Part shown: piece after piece, positions 52,992-62,046 of the stretch | How the letters are laid out: each line of letters begins with the position of its first letter | How positions within the stretch are numbered: the stretch's first letter is position 1 | Assembly (NCBI RefSeq): GCF_003024155.1 | Contig: NZ_CP028136.1 | Location: 2,914,001 to 2,978,000 of the forward strand | Length of the DNA: 64,000 bases | Origin: Christiangramia fulva | Lineage (GTDB): Bacteria > Bacteroidota > Bacteroidia > Flavobacteriales > Flavobacteriaceae | Direction: 5' to 3' | Notes under the pieces: model-generated | Databases searched by the model: none | What the model was told of the DNA's origin: nothing | What the model saw: the letters and a program-made list of their open reading frames with translations, nothing else | Program-made: the position numbers and the translations under genes

Positions 52992-54788
52992 TCAAACATC
53001 TAAATCAAAAGTTGCCCTTAATTTATCGATTAAAGGATTGCTTTCTTTTAGTTTTTCATATTTTTCCTGAGGTGTAAAGGCATATTTTCTTGAAGTAGCC
53101 TCATCTACCTTTATTTGAAGGGAAATATGGGTATTCTTTAATTTTTTCTTTAAATATCCCATCATCCGTGGTTCTTCCTTCTGAAGGTCCAGCTTCATGG
53201 TTTCATTTGGAAAAACGAGCTGAATTTCTTTTCCATTTAGCACCGGTGTTTGGGATTCTAAAATTGAAGCAAGTATTTTTTCGCCTTTTTTCTTCAGCTT
53301 TTCCGTGTATTGCTTCCAGTGATGTATCATATCTTCCTCGGTGAAAGCTTCATCCATCACTTTTTCTGCTGGCATGGCTGCTTTTTGCCGCTCGGCTATC
53401 TCCTTTTTTTTATGAATGCTTTTCAGGGAAAGTCCGGAAACTCTTTCCCTTTTTATCTCCGGAAGAGGTGTTTTTTCAGTTGGATCAGGAGTTTTTTGTG
53501 TTTCTGAAGGCTCTTCGTGAGCAGGGCTTTCTTTTGAATAATACTGTTCTTCCTCATCTTTCGCGCAGCTTTCCTGCGCTTTTTTATCTTCCGGAAGCCT
53601 GGTATTCGTATGCGATGAGCTGTCATGCTCATGTTCCCGTACCATTTCTTTTTCTTCGGAAGAAAGGCTAACGGCTTCGGTTTCGAAATGAGAAGCGGGG
53701 ATTATTCCCGGTTTAGACTTTTTTTTTTCGCCATCGAAGCTTATCGAGGCGAGTTGCATTAGGCAAAGCTCCACAAGCAGCCGTTGATTGTGGCTGTTTT
53801 TGTATTTTAGATCGCATTCGTTGGCAAGATCTATCCCCTGCAGCAAAAACTGATAGGAAGTCTTTCGGGATTGTTCGAAATATTTGGCTTTAGTCTGATC
53901 GCCAACCTCAAGAAGATCTATTGTTTTTTCGTCTTTACAAACCAGTAAATCACGGAAATGGGAGGCAAGGCCGGCAATAAAATGATGACCATCAAAACCA
54001 TTTGAAAGTACTTCATTGAATTTCAACAGTAGCTGAGGGATCTTATTTTCAAGAATAAGGTCGGTCACCTGCATATAAGTATCGTAGTCGAGTACGTTCA
54101 GGTTTTCGGTTACGGCCTTACGGCTTAGGTCATTTCCGCTAAAGCTTACCACGCGGTCATAGATTGACAGCGCATCGCGCATGGCGCCATCTGCTTTTTG
54201 AGCGATGATGTGAAGCGCGTCATCTTCGGCATTAACACCTTCGCGTTCAGCAATTTCGGCCAGGTAATTCTTGGCGTCGGTAACGCTTATCCTTTTAAAA
54301 TCAAAGATCTGGCAACGTGAAAGTATTGTTGGGATGATCTTATGCTTTTCGGTAGTCGCAAGTATGAAAATTGCATGTTTTGGCGGTTCTTCCAGTGTTT
54401 TCAGAAAAGCATTGAAAGCCGATGCAGAAAGCATGTGCACCTCATCTATAATATAGACCTTGTATTTTCCCACCTGCGGAGGGATACGCACCTGGTCTAT
54501 CAATTCCCTGATTTGATCAACACCATTATTCGAAGCGGCATCTAACTCAAAAATATTAAAAGCGAAATCTTCATCGGGATTCTGTGTTTCCCTTTGATTG
54601 ATCAGTTTGGCCAGGATCCTCGCACAGGTAGTTTTTCCCACGCCACGCGGGCCGGTGAACAATAAAGCCTGGGCCAGGTGATTATTTTTGATGGCATTCT
54701 CCAAAGTGTTGGTAATGGCCTGCTGGCCTACCACGTCTTTAAAGGTTTGCGGTCGGTATTTCCGCGCTGATACTACAAAATGCTCCAT
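52992..54788 (-). CDS. dnaX: DNA polymerase III subunits gamma and tau
   Basis: A 598-residue clamp-loader ATPase. Walker A GPRGVGKTT is at residues 46-54, Walker B/DEAD-like IIDEVHML at about 113-120, the arginine-finger region TILSRCQIFDFKRI follows, and domain III (collar) ends near residue 350. The tau-specific part (about 355-598) is charged and low-complexity, then a folded C-terminus. The usual four-cysteine zinc module is absent (ILAKLINQRETQNPDEDFAF lies in its place). Codons 354-357 form an A10 run holding A AAA AAG, with a -1 frame stop two codons later, a likely recoding site for a gamma form of about 358 residues. Confidence 0.95.
   Translation of the reverse strand: MEHFVVSARKYRPQTFKDVVGQQAITNTLENAIKNNHLAQALLFTGPRGVGKTTCARILAKLINQRETQNPDEDFAFNIFELDAASNNGVDQIRELIDQVRIPPQVGKYKVYIIDEVHMLSASAFNAFLKTLEEPPKHAIFILATTEKHKIIPTILSRCQIFDFKRISVTDAKNYLAEIAEREGVNAEDDALHIIAQKADGAMRDALSIYDRVVSFSGNDLSRKAVTENLNVLDYDTYMQVTDLILENKIPQLLLKFNEVLSNGFDGHHFIAGLASHFRDLLVCKDEKTIDLLEVGDQTKAKYFEQSRKTSYQFLLQGIDLANECDLKYKNSHNQRLLVELCLMQLASISFDGEKKKSKPGIIPASHFETEAVSLSSEEKEMVREHEHDSSSHTNTRLPEDKKAQESCAKDEEEQYYSKESPAHEEPSETQKTPDPTEKTPLPEIKRERVSGLSLKSIHKKKEIAERQKAAMPAEKVMDEAFTEEDMIHHWKQYTEKLKKKGEKILASILESQTPVLNGKEIQLVFPNETMKLDLQKEEPRMMGYLKKKLKNTHISLQIKVDEATSRKYAFTPQEKYEKLKESNPLIDKLRATFDLDV
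53696..53728 (-). promoter_or_regulatory. Candidate recoding (slippage/-1 frameshift) element in dnaX
   Basis: The coding strand has ten A (53728-53719) then G; zero-frame reading is GAA AAA AAA AAG, so the heptamer A AAA AAG, the E. coli dnaX slippery site, is in the right phase. A -1 shift reads GTC TAA and stops. A 7-nt spacer is followed by a small stem-loop, GGGA-ATAA-TCCC with an extra C-G pair (53710-53696). Confidence 0.65.
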
Positions 54789-54805
54789 CGAAAACTATTA
54801 AAATA

Positions 54806-54813
54806 CAAATATA
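54806..54813 (-). promoter_or_regulatory. -7 promoter element of dnaX
   Basis: On the minus strand TATATTTG matches TAnnTTTG and lies 17 bp before the dnaX ATG. The -33 element is weak (CTGG about 19 bp upstream). Confidence 0.45.
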
Positions 54814-54890
54814 AAAATCACCTGTTTAAAGTCCAGTTGTAAGTCTCTTATTTATGAACAAAAGCTTAAAGAAATCAACATTATTTGCCT

Positions 54891-54898
54891 TACATTTG
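54891..54898 (+). promoter_or_regulatory. -7 promoter element of rnpB
   Basis: TACATTTG matches TAnnTTTG. Transcription about six bases downstream would begin at 54903-54905, exactly where helix P1 of RNase P RNA begins. Confidence 0.55.
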
Positions 54899-54902
54899 CC
54901 GG

Positions 54903-55224
54903 CAGCAGGCCGCTTTGTCGCTCTGATCACCTCAGGGTTATCGGGGAGGAAAGTCCGGACACCACAGGGCAGCATAGTGGGTAACACCCATCGTCCCGCC
55001 CCGGCGGGACAGGACCAGTGCAACAGAAAGGATGTACAGGTAATGCTGTAGTGAAATCAGGTAAACTCTATGCGGTGCAATGCCATGTATACCGGTTTTG
55101 TCGGGCGGCCCGTCCGCACGCCGGAGGGTAGGCAGCTAAAGATTTGTGGCAACACAAATCTCAGATAAATGACAAAGATTCTGGTCACTTACCAGAATAC
55201 AGAATCCGGCTTACAGGCCTGCTT
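54903..55224 (+). ncRNA. rnpB: RNase P RNA (bacterial class A)
   Basis: The about 320-nt RNA has the universal core: GAGGAAAGTCCGGAC near the 5' end, CACAGGGCAG, GGTAACACCCA, CAGTGCAACAGAAAG, the AGGGTAGGCAGCTAAAG stretch and the ending CCGGCTTACAGGCC. Helix P1 is GCAGGCC (54905-54911) pairing with GGCCTGC (55216-55222), and a T-run follows. It is the catalytic RNA that matures the 5' ends of tRNAs. It is divergent from dnaX, and its 3' end lies two bases from the stop of the convergent GH16 gene. Confidence 0.95.
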
Positions 55225-55226
55225 TT

Positions 55227-56045
55227 TTATTTTTTGGTAAAAACTCTTACGTAATCGATCACAAATTGCTGCGGGAATATTTCCGGATCTACTTCTCCTG
55301 CCCAATTGCCACCAAGAGCAAGGTTAATTATTAAATAAAATGGTTTCCTAAACGGATTGTTTTCTTCTCCGGCATCTGCAATTCGAAAACTGTGATAAAT
55401 TTCATTATCAATTAAAAAATCAATTTTATTTTCATCCCAGTCGATAGAATACACATGGAAATCTTCGGCCGGGTTGTTGATCTTTTTCATCGTGCCCTTG
55501 GAATCATAACCCATTGAATTGTTATATGGAAAATGAACAGTTGCATGAATTTCATCAGGAGCTTTTCCCACATGTTCCATGATGTCTATTTCTCCCGTGT
55601 TAGGCCAGCCTTTTTCATCAAAATCGGCTCCCAACATCCATATTGCAGGCCAGACACCTTTTCCTGCGGGTAGTTTAGCACGCACCTCAATACGACCATA
55701 CTTAATTTCGAATTTGTTTTTGGTATTGATACTTGCCGAAGTATAATTGGCAAAATGAGTATAATATTTCCAGTTAGAAGCACCGGCTTCAAAATTCCGG
55801 TTTCGGTACTTTTCTTTCAGGGCGGTTAAAAACAATCTTCCATCTTTTACCCGCGCATTTTTTCTCCGGGAAGTATAGTATTGTTCTTCCAGGTTCCTGA
55901 TAAAACCTTTTTCAAAATTCCATTTCTCCTTATCCGGTTTTCCATGATAATTAAATTCATCATGCCAGAAAAGTTGATAGTCCTGTGAATACATTCCGAT
56001 AAAAAATAGTGAAAATAGGAGAAAAAGAGAAAGCCTTTTGATCAT
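55227..56045 (-). CDS. Glycoside hydrolase family 16 (endo-beta-glucanase/laminarinase type)
   Basis: A 272-residue secreted protein with a signal peptide (LSLFLLFSLFFIGMYSQ) and a GH16 jelly-roll domain. The catalytic signature GEIDIMEHVG lies at about residue 135-144, with WPAIWMLGADFDEKGWPNTG just before and FHVYSIDWDENKIDFLID after. It probably cleaves beta-1,3- or mixed-linkage glucans such as algal laminarin. The start ATG at 56045 overlaps the stop of the upstream gene (ATGA), so it is coupled to the rsmD group; no sugar-utilisation genes adjoin it. Confidence 0.92.
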   Translation of the reverse strand: MIKRLSLFLLFSLFFIGMYSQDYQLFWHDEFNYHGKPDKEKWNFEKGFIRNLEEQYYTSRRKNARVKDGRLFLTALKEKYRNRNFEAGASNWKYYTHFANYTSASINTKNKFEIKYGRIEVRAKLPAGKGVWPAIWMLGADFDEKGWPNTGEIDIMEHVGKAPDEIHATVHFPYNNSMGYDSKGTMKKINNPAEDFHVYSIDWDENKIDFLIDNEIYHSFRIADAGEENNPFRKPFYLIINLALGGNWAGEVDPEIFPQQFVIDYVRVFTKK

Positions 56046-56419
56046 TCCTGATGGATGAGACTTTGCGCCCATACTTTTGCTTCCTCTAAATTCTGAAAAA
56101 GCTCAAAAGCGACCGGTGAAAACTGTTTTTCAAAATTTGCGGTTTTGAGTTTTGAAATTACCCGGCTAACCACGGCAATACCCATAAGAGTATTTCTTTC
56201 CAGAAGCGTGAGATAAATAATGGGGTTTACATTATAATCATTTTCCCTGTCGGCTATATAGACGAACTTTTTAAAACCATAGAAATCATGACACATTTTT
56301 CGCAAGATCTCCACATTATTTTTTTCCAGAAGAACGTCATTTTTAATCCGCGAAATAACATACTCATCGAAAAACTGGAGGTTGGCGAAGTCCAGTTCTA
56401 TCTTTTTTAAACTAGTCAT
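56042..56419 (-). CDS. Conserved hypothetical protein (STAS/SpoIIAA-like)
   Basis: A 125-residue protein with no signal peptide or membrane segment. The alternating strand-helix pattern, including FVYIADRENDYNVNP and GIAVVSRVISKLKTANFEK near the middle, and the ending LFQNLEEAKVWAQSLI, resembles the SpoIIAA/STAS-like fold. It lies 12 bp after rsmD and overlaps the GH16 start. Its function is unknown; I see no catalytic motif. Confidence 0.78.
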   Translation of the reverse strand: MTSLKKIELDFANLQFFDEYVISRIKNDVLLEKNNVEILRKMCHDFYGFKKFVYIADRENDYNVNPIIYLTLLERNTLMGIAVVSRVISKLKTANFEKQFSPVAFELFQNLEEAKVWAQSLIHQE

Positions 56420-56431
56420 GCCTTAAGATAA

Positions 56432-56968
56432 TCAATTTTCAAAGAAACTGAAAACACTGCTTCCGTACCGCCTGGATTCTCGAAAATAGGGCAGATCATC
56501 AAGTTCCATGTGTTTTGAATGTTCAAGAATTAGAACACCCTGTTCGCAAAGCATCTGTTTTTCGAAAACAAGTGAGGCAATTTCAGCAAATTTTTCTTTT
56601 GCCAAATTATACGGAGGATCAGCAAAAATAATATCAGATTTTACCGGAGCTTTTTGAAGATATTTAAAAACATCACTTTTAATGGTGGTAATGGGAAATT
56701 CAAGTTCTTCAGCGGTTTTCTTTATAAATTTCACGCAGTCAAAATTGGCATCTACCGCAGTAATATTTTCAGAACCCCGAGCGGCAAATTCAAAAGAAAT
56801 ATTTCCGGTTCCTGAAAAAAGATCCAGAACCGAAAGGTTTTCGAAGTGATAGGAATTGTTCAGAATATTGAACAGGGCTTCTTTGGCCTGATCGGTGGTG
56901 GGTCGTACAGGAAGTTTGGAAGGAGCGATGATACGCCTGCCGCGATGTTTTCCGGAAATGATGCGCAT
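56432..56968 (-). CDS. rsmD: 16S rRNA (guanine(966)-N(2))-methyltransferase
   Basis: A 178-residue SAM-dependent methyltransferase. It has the family start MRIISGKHRGRRI, the SAM-binding VLDLFSGTGNISFEFAARG (about 44-62) and the catalytic DPPYNLA motif (about 116-122). It methylates G966 of 16S rRNA. Its start overlaps the stop of the DUF3822 gene by one base. Confidence 0.94.
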   Translation of the reverse strand: MRIISGKHRGRRIIAPSKLPVRPTTDQAKEALFNILNNSYHFENLSVLDLFSGTGNISFEFAARGSENITAVDANFDCVKFIKKTAEELEFPITTIKSDVFKYLQKAPVKSDIIFADPPYNLAKEKFAEIASLVFEKQMLCEQGVLILEHSKHMELDDLPYFRESRRYGSSVFSFFEN

Positions 56969-57780
56969 TAGAACGAATTTAGTAAAAGATATTCTTCAGT
57001 ATCTATTTCAGGTTTTTCAGAAGATTGGAAACTGAAGGAATGAAAAGGCCCGAGGAAACTGATGTTTCGGATATAATCCCATGCCATTTTATATTCTTCA
57101 GAATCTTTTGAAATATCCCCGATCAGGACCAGTTGAAAGGTGTTGGGATCAAGATCGAGCTGTTCTGCCGTAAAAAGTATATAGTAAAGAAAATCTTCTT
57201 TGGTATCGTATTCAAAACTGTTGGCCAGAAGTAATTTACCGTTTTCAACCACTACCAGGTCATAATTGTTATGATAGGTATGGATGTACATGGTGAGGCC
57301 CTGGTTTTGCAGTTTAAGCAGGCTGTCAATGAGCACGCTTAAACTGTGTCTATATTCAAACTCCCCGTATTTATCAAAGAAATAATTGATAATGTTGGTG
57401 TAGGGGATGTAGACATTAATTATTTCATCATGGATGGTATCAAAAGCAATGAAATCTGTCTGTAAAATTTTTGTATTGAATTTTAAATAATTGGAAGCGT
57501 TATTTTCATCAAAAATATTTGCAGGTACAAGACTGAAAAGCGGATTGGTAAAAATAAGATTTACCTCGTCTACAGGTTGATCGAGTTCTTTTTGTTTTTC
57601 ATATTCCAGTTCGATCCTGGCAAGTATTTTAATAGGATCAAGCTGTTTTCCAAAATTTATTTTGTGATAAAAAACAATAGAATTTTCATTTCGATCCAGG
57701 ATACAAAAAGAAAGTCCATTCAAGCTAACCTGAATGGACAGTTTTTTATGTTTTGGTTGATGATTATTCGTTGTCACCAT
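56968..57780 (-). CDS. DUF3822 family protein
   Basis: A 270-residue protein of the DUF3822 family, found in Bacteroidota next to rsmD. The start LSIQVSLNGLSFCILDRNE and the central YIHTYHNNYDLVVVENGKLL suggest an ASKHA-type (actin/hexokinase-like) fold like that of pilus-assembly PilM, but no ATP-binding motif is obvious. There is no signal peptide, so it is cytoplasmic. It overlaps the preceding membrane protein gene by 17 bp. Its function is unknown. Confidence 0.82.
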   Translation of the reverse strand: MVTTNNHQPKHKKLSIQVSLNGLSFCILDRNENSIVFYHKINFGKQLDPIKILARIELEYEKQKELDQPVDEVNLIFTNPLFSLVPANIFDENNASNYLKFNTKILQTDFIAFDTIHDEIINVYIPYTNIINYFFDKYGEFEYRHSLSVLIDSLLKLQNQGLTMYIHTYHNNYDLVVVENGKLLLANSFEYDTKEDFLYYILFTAEQLDLDPNTFQLVLIGDISKDSEEYKMAWDYIRNISFLGPFHSFSFQSSEKPEIDTEEYLLLNSF

Positions 57781-58414
57781 AAACTTTTGGCCAGTTACCG
57801 CTGGTGTTAACCTCGGTCATTGAGCCTACGCTGATATATCTTCCGTTAACATCATCAACAGATTGTACATCGTTCTCCTGAAGAACCAGAGTTCTGTCCT
57901 GATCGTAAAGTATCTTGCTTTTGGCAATTTTTGCTTCAAAAACCGGGATTTTATTACCTTTTTTGTCTAATGTTCCCGCTTTAAGATCAAATTTAGCATC
58001 TACTCCTTTAATTGGCACGTTCATCATGTTCTTGTAAGATTCGTTTCCTTTAAAAAGAGAATCTTTAACAGAAGAAAATCCAAGAGTGTCTACCACTACT
58101 TTTTCAATATACTGGTCTACACCATAGGTCTTTTTATATTCTTTATCCAGAAAAGTGGTATCCCGACGTTGGGTAATGGCAAATTCAGCGGTATCGAGAA
58201 ACTGAATAAGGCTATCCCAACTTCCGGTAAAACGGCCAGTTACTTCTTTATAGGCTAGTTCTGAAGCCCGAATGTCCTTAAGGTTTTCGATAACCTTGGC
58301 GTATCTTTTCTCTTTGATTTTGTTGAACTGGATTGGTTCATATACCGCATTGAAGGTAAGATATGCGAGGAAGATAATTACTAACCAAAGAAGTATCTGT
58401 ATTACAAATCTCAT
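57764..58414 (-). CDS. Conserved hypothetical membrane-anchored protein
   Basis: A 216-residue protein with one N-terminal membrane segment (about 5-24, ILLWLVIIFLAYLTFNAVYE) and a soluble remainder, apparently facing the periplasm, with YAKVIENLKDIRASELAYKE near residue 38, a pattern reminiscent of pseudopilin-like subunits. I cannot name a family. It is the first gene of the five-gene rsmD cluster and overlaps the DUF3822 gene; a PilM-like partner downstream would fit a pilin-like role, but that is speculative. Confidence 0.72.
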   Translation of the reverse strand: MRFVIQILLWLVIIFLAYLTFNAVYEPIQFNKIKEKRYAKVIENLKDIRASELAYKEVTGRFTGSWDSLIQFLDTAEFAITQRRDTTFLDKEYKKTYGVDQYIEKVVVDTLGFSSVKDSLFKGNESYKNMMNVPIKGVDAKFDLKAGTLDKKGNKIPVFEAKIAKSKILYDQDRTLVLQENDVQSVDDVNGRYISVGSMTEVNTSGNWPKVYGDNE

Positions 58415-58490
58415 TTTTTTAAGTTTATGTTTTAATTTGAAGGTTAAAGGTTACACGACAAATCTACAACTTTTTTTTATTCGTAAAAGT

Positions 58491-58520
58491 TTTGGTCGTA
58501 AAAATCCATTCTTATCTTTG
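58491..58520 (+). promoter_or_regulatory. Promoter of the RecD-like helicase gene
   Basis: TTTG (58491-58494), an 18-bp spacer and TATCTTTG (58513-58520) fit both elements of the Bacteroidetes promoter. The predicted start, near 58526, leaves a leader of about 13 nt before the ATG at 58539. It is the best-matching promoter I found in the window. Confidence 0.7.
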
Positions 58521-58538
58521 AGATTTTAGGCATTCTAT

Positions 58539-59975
58539 ATGGCTCAACCCACCCCAACCAGTTTCTTCAAAATACTCAAAGAGGACCTTGGATTTGATGC
58601 AACCGAAAAGCAAAATATTGCTCTGCAAATGCTTGCAGATTTCGTTGTTAATAGTGGAGAAAACCGATTATTCGTTTTAAAAGGCTTTGCCGGAACCGGA
58701 AAGACCACTATTATCAGTACTCTGGTCAAGAACATCTGGAAGGTTAAAAAATCTGGTGTTTTACTTGCACCAACGGGAAGAGCAGCGAAGGTAATTTCTA
58801 ATTATTCGGGGAAAGAAGCCTTTACCATTCATAAAAAGATCTATTATCCTAAAAAATCTGGTGGAGGAGGAGTGCAGTTCACCCTTCAGCAGAACAAGCA
58901 TATAAATAACATTTTCATCGTAGATGAAGCCTCTATGATTTCAGATGACGGCGGGAATTCGAAACTTTTTGAAAATGGTTCTCTTTTAGATGACCTCATT
59001 GAATACGTCTATTCGGGAAGGAACTGCCAGTTGATCCTAATTGGGGATACGGCCCAGCTGCCACCGGTGAAAATGGAGGTTAGCCCGGCACTTCAGGAAG
59101 AAAAGCTGGGGATAAATTATAATAAAGAGATCTCTTTTATCGAACTCGATGAAGTGGTGAGGCAAAGTGAGGGAAGTGATATTCTGCATAATGCCACCCT
59201 GATTAGGGAAAGTTTGCAGGATGGTTTCTATGAAAGTTTTAAGTTCGAGCTTTCCTCAAATGCCGATGTTATAAGGCTCATAGACAGTTACGAGATCATG
59301 GATGCGATCCAGGATTCGTATCACAGTAACGGCCACGAAGATACCAGCATTATCGTGCGATCTAATAAACGGGCGAACATGTATAATGAACAAATTCGTT
59401 CGCGGATTTTATTTCAGGAAGAGGAAATGTCGGCCGGAGATTATCTTATGGTGGTCAAAAACAACTATTTCTGGATCAAACCCTCTTCCGAAGCAGGCTT
59501 TATCGCTAATGGGGATATAGTTAAGGTTCTGGAAATTTTTGCATTTAAAGAACTGTATGGGTTTCGCTTTGCGGAAGTAAAAGTTCAAATGGTAGATTAT
59601 CCAAAAATGAGGCCTTTTGAAACCGTGGTGATCCTGGATACTTTAACCAGCAATTCGCCATCGCTGACTTATGAAGAAAGTAATAAACTTTATGAAGAAG
59701 TGAAAAAAGATTACGCTTCTGAACGTTCTAAATACAAGCAATTCCTTAAGGTTAAGAACAACAAATATTTCAATGCCTTGCAGATAAAATTCTCGTATGC
59801 AATTACCTGCCACAAATCTCAGGGTGGACAGTGGAATACCGTATTTATAGAGCAACCCTATTTGCCTAATGGTGTGGGAAAGGAATACCTTAGATGGCTT
59901 TATACCGCCGTGACACGAGCGAAAGATAAATTATACCTGATTGGTTTTAACGATGATTTTTTTGCCGCGCCATAA
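58539..59975 (+). CDS. RecD-like superfamily 1B ATP-dependent DNA helicase
   Basis: A 478-residue helicase. Walker [15 protein letters not shown] lies near residues 45-58, Walker B IFVDEASM near 127-134, [13 protein letters not shown] is motif III, and the C-terminal UvrD_C_2 region has [20 protein letters not shown] and [16 protein letters not shown]. It resembles Dda/RecD2-type 5'-3' helicases without the long N-terminal region of RecD2. The likely role is in DNA repair or replication-fork processing. Confidence 0.9.
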   Translation: MAQPTPTSFFKILKEDLGFDATEKQNIALQMLADFVVNSGENRLFVLKGFAGTGKTTIISTLVKNIWKVKKSGVLLAPTGRAAKVISNYSGKEAFTIHKKIYYPKKSGGGGVQFTLQQNKHINNIFIVDEASMISDDGGNSKLFENGSLLDDLIEYVYSGRNCQLILIGDTAQLPPVKMEVSPALQEEKLGINYNKEISFIELDEVVRQSEGSDILHNATLIRESLQDGFYESFKFELSSNADVIRLIDSYEIMDAIQDSYHSNGHEDTSIIVRSNKRANMYNEQIRSRILFQEEEMSAGDYLMVVKNNYFWIKPSSEAGFIANGDIVKVLEIFAFKELYGFRFAEVKVQMVDYPKMRPFETVVILDTLTSNSPSLTYEESNKLYEEVKKDYASERSKYKQFLKVKNNKYFNALQIKFSYAITCHKSQGGQWNTVFIEQPYLPNGVGKEYLRWLYTAVTRAKDKLYLIGFNDDFFAAP

Positions 59976-60013
59976 TCCTTATTTTTACTGAATATTATAT
60001 GGAAAAACATCCT

Positions 60014-60742
60014 ATGAAAATAATTGCCATGATTCCCGCCCGCTATGAAGCGAGCCGTTTTCCCGGAAAACTTCTGAAAGATCTGAACGGCAAAACTGTG
60101 ATCAGGCGCACCTATGAATCGGCTAAAAACACAGGCCTTTTTGATCAAGTTTACGTGGTGACCGATAGCGATAAGATCTACGATGAAGTGGTGAATTTTG
60201 GGGGAACGGCTATCAGAAGCCAAAAGGAACATGAATGCGGTAGTGATCGCATTGCAGAAGCCGTGGAAAATATGGACGTTGATATCGTGGTAAATGTCCA
60301 GGGGGACGAACCTTTTATTGATACCAATAGCCTGACGAGACTGCTTGAAGTTTTCCTAAATGATGAAAATGAAGAGATCGATCTTGCTTCCCTGAAAACT
60401 CCTTTAAGCGATAGTGAAGAAATCACCAACCCCAACAATGTGAAGGTCATTACAGGCAAAGAGGGTTTTGCCCTTTATTTTTCCAGGTTTCCGATACCTT
60501 ATCCGCGGGATACGGCAGCCGTGGTTACTTATTATAAGCACATAGGAATTTATGCTTTCCGGAAATCGGCTTTAATGGATTTTTATCGACTCCCAATGCT
60601 TCCTCTTGAAGCTGCTGAAAAGATCGAATGCATTCGCTATCTTGAATATGGCAAGAAGATCAAAATGGTAGAAACAAATGTGCGAAATATAGGTATTGAT
60701 ACTCCTGAAGATCTCGAGAAAGCCAGAAAATTACTCAGTTAA
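60014..60742 (+). CDS. kdsB: 3-deoxy-manno-octulosonate cytidylyltransferase
   Basis: A 242-residue nucleotidyltransferase. The CTP-binding start [48 protein letters not shown] and [12 protein letters not shown] are family motifs. It activates Kdo as CMP-Kdo for lipopolysaccharide core synthesis in the cytoplasm. I prefer the ATG at 60014, which gives the family's usual N-terminus; ATG at 59999 adds five residues. Its TAA stop overlaps the stop of the convergent photolyase gene. Confidence 0.93.
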   Translation: MKIIAMIPARYEASRFPGKLLKDLNGKTVIRRTYESAKNTGLFDQVYVVTDSDKIYDEVVNFGGTAIRSQKEHECGSDRIAEAVENMDVDIVVNVQGDEPFIDTNSLTRLLEVFLNDENEEIDLASLKTPLSDSEEITNPNNVKVITGKEGFALYFSRFPIPYPRDTAAVVTYYKHIGIYAFRKSALMDFYRLPMLPLEAAEKIECIRYLEYGKKIKMVETNVRNIGIDTPEDLEKARKLLS

Positions 60743-62046
60743 CTGCTCACGGCTTTTTTGTAAGTTTTCAAGGCTCTTTCCCGGGCTTCCTTATGATCGA
60801 CCATTGGTTCGGGATATTTATCAGTGCCATATTCTTTAACCCATTTTTTGATATACTCTTTGTCTTTATCGAATTTTTCTATTTGAGTGGTGGGGTTGAA
60901 AATTCGGAAATATGGAGCGGCATCCACACCGCTACCGGCAACCCACTGCCAATTCCCAATATTTGAAGACATTTCGTAATCCAGCAATTTTTCGGCAAAA
61001 TAAGCTTCACCCCAACGCCAGTCGATTAGCAGATGTTTACAAAGAAAGCTCCCCACCAGCATCCTGATGCGATTGTGCATGAAACCGGTTTTATTCAATT
61101 GCCGCATTCCGGCATCGACCAGAGGATAGCCGGTTTTTCCCTCTTTCCACCTCTCAAACTCCTCTTCGTTATTTCTCCAGTTAATACGGTCATATTTTTT
61201 CTTAAAGGCATCAGTCACGGTTTCGGGAAAATGATAAAGGATCTGCATAAAAAATTCCCGCCAGATCAATTCTTCAAGGAAAGTTTTGTTATGGAATTTA
61301 TCGGCTTCCCTTACTACCTCTCTAATGCTAACCGTACCGAAACGCAAATGCGGACCTAAATGCGAAGTTCCTTCTTGGGCGGGATAATCCCGGGTTTTTT
61401 CATAATCTTTAATAAGACCTTTAGTAAGCTGAAAATCGGGAACTTTTACTTGGGATTTTTTAAAACCCATGTCGCTTAGGCTAAGATTTGGTAACCTTGA
61501 ATTTTGCAGAAGCTTGTGCAAATATCTTTTGGTATGGCTGAAGGAAAGCTCGGTATTTTTAAATTTTTGCTTCCAGGTATTTTTATATGGAGTATATACA
61601 ACATAAGGATCTCCATCCTGTTTTACCACTTCATTTTTTTCAAAGATCACCTGATCTTTAAAATCGTAAAATTCGATGTTATTTTTCCCCAGGAATTCCT
61701 TAATTCCCGTATCGCGATCTTTCGCATAAGGCTCATAATCACGATTGGTAAAAACTTTGTTGACCTTGAATTCCTGAATTAAATTTTTGAAAATCTTAAA
61801 AGGAGTGCCATAATATATCGCGATCGAACTTCCATGTTCATCCTGAAGTTGGGACCGCATTTTTTGAAGATTATCAAAAATAAAACTTACGCGGGCATCA
61901 TCTTCAGGCAGTTTATCTAAAATTTCCGTATCGAAAATGAAAACTGGCAAAACAGGCAGATCATCTTTTAAGGCAGCCAGAAAACCTGTATTATCATCTA
62001 ATCTCAGGTCTCTTCTAAACCAGAATATGTTCACCTGCTGACTCAT
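60739..62046 (-). CDS. Cryptochrome/deoxyribodipyrimidine photolyase
   Basis: A 435-residue flavoprotein. The N-terminal alpha/beta antenna domain begins [20 protein letters not shown]; the FAD-binding helical domain carries [31 protein letters not shown], and the tryptophan-rich [20 protein letters not shown] near residues 370-390. It repairs UV-induced cyclobutane dimers using light, or acts as a blue-light receptor. The start ATG at 62046 overlaps the stop of the SDR gene (ATGA). Confidence 0.94.
   Translation of the reverse strand: MSQQVNIFWFRRDLRLDDNTGFLAALKDDLPVLPVFIFDTEILDKLPEDDARVSFIFDNLQKMRSQLQDEHGSSIAIYYGTPFKIFKNLIQEFKVNKVFTNRDYEPYAKDRDTGIKEFLGKNNIEFYDFKDQVIFEKNEVVKQDGDPYVVYTPYKNTWKQKFKNTELSFSHTKRYLHKLLQNSRLPNLSLSDMGFKKSQVKVPDFQLTKGLIKDYEKTRDYPAQEGTSHLGPHLRFGTVSIREVVREADKFHNKTFLEELIWREFFMQILYHFPETVTDAFKKKYDRINWRNNEEEFERWKEGKTGYPLVDAGMRQLNKTGFMHNRIRMLVGSFLCKHLLIDWRWGEAYFAEKLLDYEMSSNIGNWQWVAGSGVDAAPYFRIFNPTTQIEKFDKDKEYIKKWVKEYGTDKYPEPMVDHKEARERALKTYKKAVSS

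Noticed and set aside
53310..53671. Plus-strand open frames opposite the tau-specific part of dnaX
   Set aside because: They are antisense to low-complexity, Lys/Glu-rich codons and have no recognisable domain.
54826..55051. Two 65-codon open frames on both strands
   Set aside because: They overlap the RNase P RNA, whose conserved core explains the sequence.
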